Below are positions 12,766 through 23,435 of a DNA stretch of 64,000 bases, piece by piece. The position numbers and the translations under genes were made by a program. Below the pieces are notes generated by a model. The model was given only the letters and a program-made list of their open reading frames with translations, made no database searches and was not told the DNA's origin. This stretch comes from Amphibalanus amphitrite. Lineage: Eukaryota; Arthropoda; Thecostraca; Balanomorpha; Balanidae. Within the stretch, counting starts at the first letter, position 1, and each line of letters begins with the position of its first letter. The stretch is from the NCBI RefSeq assembly GCF_019059575.1, contig NW_024881863.1, positions 1-64,000 of the forward strand, read 5' to 3'.

Positions 12766-15469
12766 CATGGTAGTGCAACGAGAAAGAGCATTGGGGAGTC
12801 TTGTCCGTTCGATCAAAATATTTGTCTACGGGCATATGAGCACCACGACTCGGGTTTAGTATGAGGAAGCAAATCAGAGGGCCCCTTGCTCGAAGTTGTT
12901 TGCATCTGCAGAACAACACTGTCCTAACGTTCTCTTTTCTCAGTTATCCCGTAAGAAGTTCTGTTACCACACATCGATCTAACTCAACTAGCTAACATGG
13001 CGCTCCGTTAATCATCATTGATCGAACGAGGATTGGGATTGGATCATATCTGACAGGAGATCAATTGAAGCGTAATTATGTGTCCGTTGGAACACAGCTC
13101 CTGCTGGGACTCGTCAGAGGCAAATGTCGAACCAATCGGTGTGTCAGGTCAGCCAAACGGCAGCACTACGTCGCTATGTTCCTGCACAGTGTGACACCAA
13201 CGTCATTCCATTAGGTACATTGGCAACCCACTTGTTGCAAAACACTGGCATTATAGTTTGATCGCGACTAGAGCAACACGTCTAAAAGCACTTGCTCAAA
13301 CAGCTGCAGACATTTCTACTGTTTCGCACACCGCCATTTAAGCACATTCCTTGCCAAAGTGAATGTGAATCATTTCCGCGTGTCCGCACGGTTGGGGCGT
13401 GACTGGTTACTCCCCCCGCAGTGGTGTGGAGGTGTTCTGTCGGCTCTGCGCGCGGCGGGCGGCTGTCAGACCGCACAGCTGCTCTCAGAGGGGGGGGGGA
13501 GGTGCGTGTCAGGACGGTGTCACGCACGCTTTAGACCGTCCGGTGGTAGTGAGTGTTGCCACCTGCGGTCGGGACTTCAAACGTTCGGTGCAGCTGAAGC
13601 TTAGGCCGCGCAACAAGTGCATTCTGTGACCGGAACGTTGGAATGGATGATTTGTATCATTCGAGATTTCAAAAGAAAAATATATCTGAAGTTGTAATCT
13701 TTAATCTTTGGAGCAGCTCCTAAATTAAAAAAATCTGCTCACTTGTGTTCTCGGTGTTCCTTCTTTTGGGTACCGTATAACCGATCTAGAGGCAGTCCTG
13801 TTGATTACCTGCGCGGTGTAGGAGTGATTTGCTTGAATCGCTGGCGTCGCTGTTGTTTTCTCGGCGCACCCAGCGCGGCTAAGACAATATTGGCGCAGGA
13901 GCTGCGCCAGAGGTCGCCTGAAGTGGAGGCAATAGCCGGAGGTCTGTCAGCTGTTCGAAGGTCAGACGATGGTTGGGTCGACATCCGCTCAAGAGGATGA
14001 CGAATCCTTTGTTACATAGTTTGCTGCAATTATACATTCTGTACATTCTGTAGCATGAATCTGGTTGAGCCACATTAACTGCATTCCCTTTGCAACATAC
14101 CATATTTGCTATGATCGCTAGAACATTTAACAGCCATGGCAACCAGACACACGCAGAGGACGAAATATGCGCTTGCATATTTATTTACTCAAGGATATGC
14201 ACTGAAGCGCTGTACGAGGTTCCACAGTTGTGATTTAAGCATGGGTCTGGTCTCATTGAAACCATAACAAGTGTTATGGAATGTAAGCCGAATTCCATTT
14301 CGCAATTACCCGCTCTTCTGTTGACATTGTTTATATGCGGAACAGTTGGCCATGCTCGTTTCGGCAGGCAGTCCTTGTAAAAGTGTAGGTGATGCTTGCA
14401 TAGTCCTAGCGGTAAAACAGTAAAATAGTTATGTGTTCAATCCAGGAAAGCGGTGTAAAAACCATGCACCCGCCGCCTCCACCGCTATGCCTCCTCCACC
14501 CATACCACCGCCGCCGCCATCACCACCGCCTCAGCCGCCTCAGCCGCCTCCAGCCGTCTCCATATTCGGTCCTGGCTGAGAATCCTCCGCAGCGCGGCGG
14601 TCACTCAGCTGACTAGCCAGCTGGGACGACCGGCACGAGCGGCGCCGGTTTGGAGCTGGCAGCGTGACGCGTGCCGTCGCTGGCCGGGAGGGCCATTTTA
14701 GGAGGATGGCACGTCGAACTGACAGGTCATATTGAGAGCAGTTGTTGGCCGCCCACTGACTTACGTAGGTGGGTATTTTACGTTATTGTGGTATTTTGGG
14801 GCGTGTCGCGAGGGTGACGAAAGAATGGCAGACAATTCGTGAAATTAGTTTATTGGTATTTTCGTGGATAAGGTTTGTTATATCGTCATGAGAACCTACT
14901 GGAAATGCTTTTTCATGATGAAATCGCTCCCAATACGGAAGCCGTGCGACGGGTTATCATTTACTTAACCGAGGCGCATGTGTTATATGTAGATTCGTGT
15001 GCCTTGGCGCCCGATGACAGACAAATTTGGCGTTCGCGTCATAGTTGAACGTAATAACAGACGTTCCTTGAAAGGTTGTGCAGGAGCACAGCACACGTAT
15101 GATAAATATTGCTGACTGGGTGCAAAGGTATGGTTGGAGAGTGCGTGCAGTGACAAGTGGTTTAATGTTTTTCTCCTCTCTTTTATTTCTCTCAAGACAC
15201 CTGAATGCACACCTGAATGTTCAAGTGTGCATGTCATTTTGTGTGCGTGATGTGATGATTCTGCGTGTCAAACGGCTAGTCACACCTCTCCGCCCTGCCC
15301 TGTTTTGGCGGTACGTCGATCGCGACATGTGACAAAGGTTTTCGGGTGGTGACGTATGTAGGCTCGTGGAGCGTAGGATGACGCGGGCGGTGAACGGTGG
15401 TCGGTCGGTGGAACGATCGTTTCCTGGACCGTTGGGTGGAGTAGGCTGCCTGTGGGCTGTGGGCGGTAT

Positions 15470-16195
15470 CAGTTGGGGAAACTACGAGGCGAACGTCAAA
15501 AAATGGATTGGTCAATAAATGGACTTTTGATGACCATATATGGGCATAAATGCAGCCCCCGCTACTAAGGGTGAAAAACGGTATAACAAGCCGGTACTTG
15601 CGGTATCGCGTCCACTTATTGGAGAGAAAAGGTTTCCATTTTTCACTAGGAATTGGTGTGATTTGATTAAATTCGGCGAATTGACTCGAAAATGGCGATA
15701 GGAAAACGGCTTTTCTGCCGGTTCTGGGCGTCGCAATCAGCTGGCCATTCAATAAATGGATTGGTTTTATGAAAGAAAATTGTTAAAAGATTTAATTTAA
15801 TTACAATAAACAAAAATATTTAATTCTAAAATAATAACTTAACTACAATTAGAAAAACCATAAACAAAATAATAAAAATAATGACATTTTTAAACCATGG
15901 TACTGCTTACATTTTTTGGCGCGTCTGTTTCAATCCGCCATATTTGCCAATTACGGTTTGACCTTGCGTTGTAACTCTGCGATTTAGAGCCGCCAGTTAA
16001 TTATGCACCGGGTGAGTGTAGGCCTTGTGTGGTTAAAAAACATTCTTATGCCTTATTTTTTCATTTGAATGCTAAAATTCATTGAAAAGATGAAGTTGTC
16101 TGATTTTATGACCATATATGGTCATCGCCCCGCCCACTCCAGCCGCTGATTGGCTAATCCAATTTTTGTTTGGCTCCTCGTAGTTTCCCCAACTG
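15470..16195. mobile_element. non-autonomous DNA transposon with long inverted ends
   Basis: The left end CAGTTGGGGAAACTACGAGG is matched exactly by the reverse complement of the right end, and weaker matching continues inward for about 50 bases, including the internal ATGACCATATATGG motif on both sides. Flanking bases show GTAT on each side, but a convincing longer target duplication is not seen, so the superfamily is left open. There is no transposase frame; the interior is AT rich. Confidence 0.7.
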
Positions 16196-16657
16196 GTATG
16201 CTGAGCAGTGGTGGACCTTGGGTGGTAAACGGCGAGGGGACGGTGGACGGTAAATTGTGGACGGAGGAAGGTGGACGATGCACTTTGAACAGTTGCCCGG
16301 TGGATGGTGGATGGTGGACACTAATTTTCTCTTTGGCGACTTTGGCGACGATGGAGACCTCTCCAATGCACGACACTCCCCGGCAGTGACGGCACTCGGC
16401 ACTCGGCATTCGGCAGTGCCTCGCCTCGCTGACCGCCGCGTCGTCCCATGGAGCCGCCCCTGGCCGGGGTCGCTGACCGCTCGGGCGGACCTGCCCGGCC
16501 AGTACTGACGTCACCAACTCGGTACCGGCCGGCCAGCCGGGCTGCGTGCTCCTGCAGCCGACACGACCCGGGGGCGCTCCCGGAATTTGGCAGTCGGTGG
16601 CGGCCGGGCCGGTCCGGCAGCCTGGCCTTGCAAGCAGAACTGGTGGGCGTGGACCGG

Positions 16658-17033
16658 TGTCCGGACAAATTGCCGAAAGGCGATTCACCGAATGTCATTT
16701 TGCCGAATGCATTTCGCCGAATGTCATTTTGCCGACGTGCTTTTTGCCGACGTGTCAAAAAGTCGAAATGCTAAAAGTCGAAATGCCATTTGCCGACATG
16801 CCTTTTTGCCGACATGCCAATTTGCCGAAATGCTTATTAGTCGAAATGTAAATTTGCCGAAATGCGATTTGCCGAAATGTCGATTAGTCGAAATGTCAAT
16901 TAGTCGAAATGTAAATTTGCCGAAATGTCAATTTGCCGAAATGTCAATTTGCCGAAATGTCAATCTGCCGAATGGGTAGCTTGCCGAAATGTCAATTAGT
17001 TGAAATATAACTTTGCCGAAATGTCAATCTCCA
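16658..17033 (+). repeat. left array of CCGAATG/CCGACGTG/CGAAATG units
   Basis: Roughly twenty-two units of 15-17 bp have the form TTTGCCGAAATGTCAA with GCCG/GTCG alternation. The first units read CCGAATG, the middle ones CCGACGTG or CCGACATG, and the last ones CCGAAATG. It forms the left terminal inverted repeat of the composite element. Confidence 0.85.
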
Positions 17034-17036
17034 AAC

Positions 17037-17060
17037 CTAGGTTAGGTTAGGTTAGGTTAA
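17037..17060. repeat. interstitial TTAGG tract
   Basis: About four units of TTAGG, the usual arthropod telomere repeat, follow directly on the CGAAATG array. A second short tract occurs at 23315-23336, again next to the array. They are too short to be a telomere. Confidence 0.7.
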
Positions 17061-17852
17061 GTGGTGTTTATTTACTTAGGACTTTTGGTGCAATCCCCAA
17101 ATAAGAAGCAAATCACATGATATCCTTTGACCTCCTGATTTCATAACTAATAATTATTCATGGCACAAGCAAGTTTAAAAGCACCAATAGGTATCATGTG
17201 GAAATAAACATCAAATTGCTCGTGGCGAAGCAGTGCAGTGCCGAAGGCAATACCTTAGGAGAGATTACAGACAAGGGTAAGTCAAATATGTTTAGTTTAA
17301 CCCTCGCCGGCCGAGGGGGGGAGCGGGTGCGGGTGGTGCGCCGCACCCCCATAGGATTTTTTCGCGATAGCTCCGAACACGCTGGCGATAGAGAGCTGAA
17401 GCTTGGCATAGCTGACCTTTGATTCAAGCCGGATCTTTTTACACCAACCGCATTTTCGGGTCAGGTCAGGTCACCGACCTATGACGTCATAAGTGAACCT
17501 CTGCACGGTCTTCAGATGTCGCAACTTCGCAACGCCCTCACGGCTAGAGGTGATGTCACAGGGAAATGAAACTTGCAGGATCTAGTATCCATTATGAGTC
17601 TCACAATTTGTATATCTCGGATTTTGCCTAAAGGTCATATGAGGTCAGGTAATTTTTGTGACCTCACCATTATAAGTCAATCGGGAAAATGAAAACTGCT
17701 ATTCTGGCGCCGGGAACGATCTCCAACTATCTCAAGCACACAGAATCGTGATTTGACGCGCTCCTTGCAAGGTTAGATGCGTAACATTTGCAATGTTGAC
17801 CTTGCGTGACGTCATTTATGACGTCATCAAGGTCATATTAGTTTTTCGTCAA

Positions 17853-18661
17853 TGTCACCGACGAAATGAACTGCCCTGTTGTTCTTCTCTTTCGTTTTAC
17901 ATTTGACAGCCACGCGTGATCTATCGCAGTACTGGTCATGCCCCGTGAGCCTGGACCAGCTCTTGTGTTAGTTTCTCGTCTCAAGTTCTAATTGCCTACA
18001 ATTTGTCACTCGCGCTATCGCTTCACACTTGACGGCTGTTCGTGCTCGCCGCCGCCGTATCGTATAACCGAACGTGCCGCGCGAGCCTGCTCTGGCTCTT
18101 CTCACAGGTTTCTCGTTTCATATTCTAATTGCTTTTAGATGTACGACTGATTGTTCTTTGTGCCCGCGGCGGCTCCTCGAGTCGCTGCGGGCAGTCTCCA
18201 CTTGAACGCCACCGGGTGCAGTTCTCGGCGGCGGTGCGCGATTCCGCCGGCGCCCCGAAGTGCGCCGGTGCTGTGAACAGTGACGGAATCGTGCCACCGA
18301 GCACGATTCCGACGGCACCCCGTTCGTGTGCCCAGTGAACGCCACTGAGCCCAGCTCAGTGGCAGTGCGCGAATTCGCCGGCGCCCCGACGTGCGCCGGC
18401 GTTTGCGAGTGAATCCGACGGCGCCCCCGTCCGCGGCGGCGCCGGTGTGTCCGCCTCGGCGGACAACAGTGACCATCGACAGTGCCTGTGTTTTCTCTGG
18501 TCTACCTGTCTACTCTGCGTTCTTCAATTCACCCTCATCTACCGTTCGTCATCATCTATCGTCCGGATTTCTTCAATACATTCTTCAAAATTCAGCGAAG
18601 TTTTTCCTCCGCTACAATAAATGTCCCGGCCCCCATCAGAGGCTCGTCAGGGTCGGCGACA
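17853..18661 (+). repeat. 5' LTR of the BEL/Pao element
   Basis: This 809-bp repeat is nearly identical to the 3' LTR but lacks about 70 bp of the GC-rich GTGAACAGTGACGG-type subrepeats present there. Its distal part carries CTACAATAAATG, a likely polyadenylation signal region, before the terminal GTCGGCGACA. Confidence 0.9.
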
Positions 18662-18788
18662 TTTAATGGTCCTCCGGGCCGGATCAGGCCAGAAGAAAAC
18701 AGAAGCGGAGGAAACTTCATCGAAAATGGAGAAACAAGAACAGAAAAAGAAAACGTAGAGTGAAGGCGCTATCGGCATAGGTCAGAAA

Positions 18789-20777
18789 ATGAAAGAAACA
18801 GAAGAAATCATGGAGACTTCGACGCTGCAGCGGCCGCGCCCTGACTCGCGGCGGAGTCACGGCTCAGCCCGCCGCGCGGCGTCTCAGGTGAGCTGCAGTG
18901 AATCTGTCTCCCGCGCCGCTGCTGAAGCTCGCCTCACAGCGCGCAAGAAAGCTCTGTATGTGAAACAGTTGGAGAGACGACTGGAGATAAAGCGCCAACA
19001 TGATGAGTTGAAGAGGCAGACGCTACAAGGGTTATGGCGTCTGGAGAGGGAGCTGAGAAGACTGGATGATGAAATAAGTATACAGCGCGGACTACAGCAA
19101 ATCACAGAGGTGAGCTGCAGTTCGTCTGTCTCCCGCGCCGCTGCTGAGGCTCGGCTCACAGCGTATATGAAAGCTCTGACTGTGAAGCAGTTGGAGAAAC
19201 GACTGGAGATAGAGAATCAAGAAGCGGAGTTGAAGCGTCAGGAAGATGAAATGAAAAGACAAATTGAACTACAAATCGCCAAAGACGAAGCGGAACAAGC
19301 TGCGCTGGAGGCACAATGGCGACAGCAGATGAATGATCGTCGAAACGCCGGCAGAAGGGACGACTTCATGAAAGCTGAACGGGAGGGACAGCGAACGGTA
19401 GTGACGAGACTCCCGCAACCTCTGCTATCACCCCACCGCCCTCTCCAAGCTAGCCCCGTCCCATCTAGCCCTCAGATAAGCAGACCATCTTGGATCGACG
19501 AGTTACCCAAAGATAAGATACCGGCGTCAGAAAGTGTCCAGAAGTTGAAAGTTACGGACAGCCAGAAAGTGACAACCAGATGGATCTCCATCGCTACTGC
19601 CCAGGTACTTGGCATCTCATTCGACAACCAGCTACCCGCTGGGCCAGACCTGCTGAGCTCGGAAAAAGAACTCGCTAGCAACAAGAACCTGAAAGAGGTG
19701 ACTCAAGAATCCTGCTCGAAAGAAGGACGCCTCCGAAAAGTGAACCCAGGTGAAACAGCTGAGGCAGCAAAATCCCTGCAGCATCCCTCAGCCAGAAAAC
19801 CGAGCGAAGACCCGGAAATCCAGGTGATCTCCGACTCCGACGCTGCTGCCCAGGTGCTTGGCGCCTCGTGCAACAATCGACCACTCGCTGAGTCAGACAT
19901 GCGGAAAAGTCAAACTGACGTCCCGCAACGATTCCAGGAAAGGGCTGTGGCCTGCGTAGCGGATATCCAGGAGACGGCTGATCAGAAACAGTTCATCCGA
20001 CAAGAAAGAACGGCTCAAAACCGCCTCTCGCCTGACCTGAACGACGGACAAAAATCAGACCAGAACGAGAAGGAAGAAAACGTCTTCAAAACCGAATCGT
20101 GGCTGGCGTCCGCTGACCTTGTGCCGCAGAAAACAGTCACCGATCATGATGCAGATGCACAAGTCAAACTGAAGACAGAGACCACGAAAGCGCGACACGG
20201 CAGTGTCTGTATGGACGACGCCCATCAACCAGAACGAACCGTGTCAGAGGCCGCCAGAGCAGTAAGAAGAGATGGTCCCGATCTGCTCACAAAGGAAAAC
20301 TTACGGCTCGAAAACCAGATGAACAACACGAGTGAAGTGCAAAGCAGCACACCATATGTGAGACAAGCACACCCCGATGCGGACTACGATGACACCTATC
20401 TCCCTGCGGAAGGAGCTCTGGGTGCTGTCTGGGACGAAGAGCGAGACTCGCCGAGTGCCCAGTTCCGAGACAGTAAGAAGCAGACGACCAGACGAGGAGC
20501 GCTCAGGAGAACTGCGGTTATCTTCGACCCCGTGAGGATCGCCGCTCCGTATCGGATCACGGTGCAGATCCTCAAGGAGAAACTCTGGATGCTACGACAC
20601 ATCCGGAGCCGATGGAAGAAAGAAAAAAATCCCAAAACCTGGCACATCGAAAGGACTCTGGTCCCTGGTTCGAGAACAGAGCTCCTGCCAGGACCGGACA
20701 GACGAGTGCGCGCTGTACGACTCGTCACTGCGAATGGAGCGACCCACACACGGCCGGTCACGTGGTCGCTGTCCTAG
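18789..20777 (+). CDS. Gag-like protein fused to a C-terminal BEL/Pao Pol remnant
   Basis: This 662-residue frame fills most of the element's interior. The N-terminal third is Arg/Glu/Lys-rich and predicted coiled coil, with an internal duplication: SVSRAAAEARLTA followed by VKQLE(R/K)RLEI occurs near residues 38 and 120. A second duplicated motif, AQVLG...(N)N, appears near residues 273 and 356. Such coiled coils are typical of BEL/Pao Gag. The last ~90 residues (RSRWKKE, then a Gly-Pro-Asp-basic stretch, VRAVRLVTANGATHTRPVT) resemble the domain that ends BEL/Pao polyproteins after integrase (DUF5641-like). Gag start and Pol end have apparently been joined in frame, with the enzymes lost between. 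The frame is open, so it may still be translated. Assignment rests on pattern recognition; the Pol-tail call is the weaker part. Confidence 0.7.
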   Translation: MKETEEIMETSTLQRPRPDSRRSHGSARRAASQVSCSESVSRAAAEARLTARKKALYVKQLERRLEIKRQHDELKRQTLQGLWRLERELRRLDDEISIQRGLQQITEVSCSSSVSRAAAEARLTAYMKALTVKQLEKRLEIENQEAELKRQEDEMKRQIELQIAKDEAEQAALEAQWRQQMNDRRNAGRRDDFMKAEREGQRTVVTRLPQPLLSPHRPLQASPVPSSPQISRPSWIDELPKDKIPASESVQKLKVTDSQKVTTRWISIATAQVLGISFDNQLPAGPDLLSSEKELASNKNLKEVTQESCSKEGRLRKVNPGETAEAAKSLQHPSARKPSEDPEIQVISDSDAAAQVLGASCNNRPLAESDMRKSQTDVPQRFQERAVACVADIQETADQKQFIRQERTAQNRLSPDLNDGQKSDQNEKEENVFKTESWLASADLVPQKTVTDHDADAQVKLKTETTKARHGSVCMDDAHQPERTVSEAARAVRRDGPDLLTKENLRLENQMNNTSEVQSSTPYVRQAHPDADYDDTYLPAEGALGAVWDEERDSPSAQFRDSKKQTTRRGALRRTAVIFDPVRIAAPYRITVQILKEKLWMLRHIRSRWKKEKNPKTWHIERTLVPGSRTELLPGPDRRVRAVRLVTANGATHTRPVTWSLS

Positions 20778-21581
20778 AAGAAGCAGCTCAGCTGTAGTGA
20801 ACGGGTTTGTCGCCACATCATTCCCACATCCTGACAGCTGTACTTCGACCGTACTCCCACTGACCCACTGAGCCTGGCCTATAGACCATTTCTGAAACTT
20901 CATCTCGCCCTCCGTCCCGTGGAGCAGACACCAAACTCGCCGAGATTTATGTCTTTTCCCGTGTCCCCCTCTAGCCCGGCTCGCCACATGGACCGCTTTC
21001 CCCTCCCCCGTCCGCGCAGCCGGCCATTAGGCACGAGTGACATCTGGAGGTGGGGGAGCTCAGCTGAGTGGCGCGTGCCGCGCTGCCGGTTGACACTGAC
21101 CTTGAGTACCGAGGGAAACTGAGGCGACGAAGGACCCTGCTGACCTACTGAGAGCAGCGACCGATCAGCTGACTGCTGGAAGGACAGCACATCAGCTATT
21201 CTGGAGAACGACAACCGAAACCGGCAACAGCCGTGTGAACACTCGCGTTGCGTTTCTGGTGTAGCCGAACACTGCGCACCGGAGACTGGCGTCAGAAGTG
21301 ACAAAGTGACGCGACCAGTGGACTAATGTGCAGATGACCAGGGACGAGGTCTAGCGCAATGAACGATTGTGAAGGTGCCGAAAGTGTTTGCATTCGTTAT
21401 GATTTAGTACTAAGTGATATAGGTAGTGTACCATAAATCTGTATAGGTGCTTGTGTAGTTTAGGAAGAACTCGCGAGAACCTGCGTAGCGAAGTCGTGAA
21501 TCTCGTGGATGTACAGAATGTTCCGTCGGTGTTCAGTGGTTGTGTGATCTCCCGTCTTAAGTCGATCACAGGGGAGGAGTG

Positions 21582-22462
21582 TGTCACCGACGAAATGAAC
21601 TGCCCTGTTGTTCTTCTCTTTCGTTTTACATTTGACAGCCACGCGTGATCTATCGCAGTACTGGTCATGCCCCGTGAGCCTGGACCAGCTCTTGTGTTAG
21701 TTTCTCGTCTCAAGTTCTAATTGCCTACAATTTGTCACTCGCGCTATCGCTTCACACTTGACGGCTGTTCGTGCTCGCCGCCGCCGTATCGTATAACCGA
21801 ACGTGCCGCGCGAGCCTGCTCTGGCTCTTCTCACAGGTTTCTCGTTTCATATTCTAATTGCTTTTAGATGTACGACTGATTGTTCTTTGTGCCCGCGGCG
21901 GCTCCTCGAGTCGCTGCGGGCAGTCTCCACTTGAACGCCACCGGGTACAGTCCTCGGTGGCGGTGCGCGGCTCCGCCGGCGCCCCGATGTGCGCCGGTGT
22001 AGTGAACCCGTGACGGAATCGTGCGCGATTCCGACGGCACCCCCAGCGGGTTGCCAACGTGAACAGTGACGGAGTCGTGCCACCGAGCACGATTCCGAGG
22101 GCACCCCCGTTCGTGTGCCCAGTGAACGCCACTGAGCCCAGCTCAGTGGCAGTGCGCGAATTCGCCGGCGCCCCGACGAGCGCCGGCGTATTGCAGTGCA
22201 GTGAACGGCTCTGACGGCGCCCCGTCCGCGGCGGCGCCGATGTGTCATCTGAACTCTGAACAGTGAACTTCATCGACAGTGCTCACTGTGTTTTTCTCTG
22301 GTCCACCTGTCTACTCTGCGCTCCTCATTTCACCCTCGTCTACCGTTCGTCATCATCTATCGTCCGGATTTCTTCAATACATTCTTCAAAATTCATCGAA
22401 GTTTTTCCTCCGCTACAATAAATGTCCCGGCCCCCATCAGAGGCTCGTCAGGGTCGGCGACA
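21582..22462 (+). repeat. 3' LTR of the BEL/Pao element
   Basis: This 881-bp copy starts two bases after the purine tract at 21571-21579 and ends at the GTCAA target duplication. It is about 70 bp longer than the 5' LTR because of extra GC-rich subrepeats around 22000-22070. Otherwise the two differ at only scattered positions, which implies a fairly recent insertion. Confidence 0.9.
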
Positions 22463-22877
22463 GTCAATAACTCCCGATCACATTAAACTAACGAGTCGGG
22501 AAAGTCACCAATGGACTCAGGAAGACCTGCCGAATCGAATGCTATGCGACATGACCTCTTTCCACCAACTTCATGACCTGGGGGTGCTGACCTGACCGTG
22601 ACCTGAGGTCAACACCCTAAGTTGACCTGAACCAAACAAAAATTATATCATTTGACGCGCCTAGGCAAGGCAAACACGATGCTGCCAAAATCGCGGCCCT
22701 GCGGCCCTTTGTGGCGAAGTTATTCGCCAAACACTGAACCGTATCTCGGGGAACTTGACCTGACCTCAGAGGTCACCGGTTGACGTAGGACCTTAAAATC
22801 GGGCGTCAATCTCTGCGTCTCGTAACGGCGCACACGCTCCTTTTTTTTACCGCGACGCGCCAGCTCCACCAGGGGCG

Positions 22878-23046
22878 AAACGACTAATAAGCATTTCGGC
22901 AAATTGGCATTTCGGCAAAAAGGCATGTCGGCAAATGGCATTTCGACTTTTTGACACGTCGGCAAAAAGCACATCGGCAAAATGACATTCGGCGAAATGC
23001 ATTCGGCAAAATGACATTCGGCAAATCGCCTTTCAGCAATTACCAC
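22878..23046 (-). repeat. inverted fragment of the CCGAATG/CGAAATG terminal array
   Basis: Read on the minus strand, this fragment reproduces the left array unit by unit: AAAGGCGATT, CCGAATG units, CCGACGTG, AAAAAGTCGAAATG, CCGACATG, then GCTTATTAGTCG. It is therefore a copy of the terminal repeat and not merely another minisatellite, probably the end of a nested or broken relative. Confidence 0.75.
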
Positions 23047-23314
23047 CTCGGCCGGCGCGTATGTAGAAAACCAATAGGTGTTGTGTATCTGGCTTGAGGC
23101 CGAAGGCCTGCACAACCACTTAACCTAAAAATACTTGACTTATCATTGTCTGCAATCCATTCATGTGAGTATCTTCTTCCTTATCCACGGGTAGGCAAAA
23201 ATCAGTAGGTCAGGTTAGGTGGGGTTTGGTTGTTTTTCTTATGCTTTGGTGACATGTAAGTGGGTTTCTTTACCTTTGAAAAGCGAGTCGGTCCTGAAGT
23301 TAATACTTACGGGT

Positions 23315-23435
23315 CAGGTTAGGTTAGGTTAGGTTAATTTCGGCTAATTGGCATTTCGGTAAATTTACATTTCGACTAATTGACTTTTCGGCAAATTTAC
23401 ATTTCGACTAATCGAAACTAATTTCGACTAATCGA
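23315..23435 (-). repeat. TTAGG tract and inner part of the right CGAAATG array
   Basis: Four TTAGG-type units (23315-23336) abut about 100 bp of minus-strand CGAAATG units. The array continues after the palindromic insertion, at 25044. Confidence 0.7.

Larger units (their letters stand above)
17853..22462 (+). mobile_element. internally deleted BEL/Pao LTR retrotransposon
   Basis: Long direct repeats at 17853-18661 and 21582-22462 begin TGTCACCGAC and end GTCGGCGACA, a near-perfect TG...CA inverted terminus, and are flanked by the 5-bp duplication GTCAA (17848-17852 and 22463-22467). A possible primer-binding site, TGGTCCTCCGGGCC, begins 5 nt after the 5' LTR. A purine tract, GGGGAGGAG, lies just before the 3' LTR. 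The 2.9-kb interior has a single 662-codon frame and no protease, reverse transcriptase, RNase H or integrase core, so the element is non-autonomous. An unoccupied relative of the insertion site survives at about 55455-56090. Confidence 0.9.

Noticed and set aside
16546..17000. 130-codon plus-strand frame with repeated NLPKC and ISRNV
   Set aside because: Translation of the CGAAATG terminal array; the pattern follows the DNA unit.
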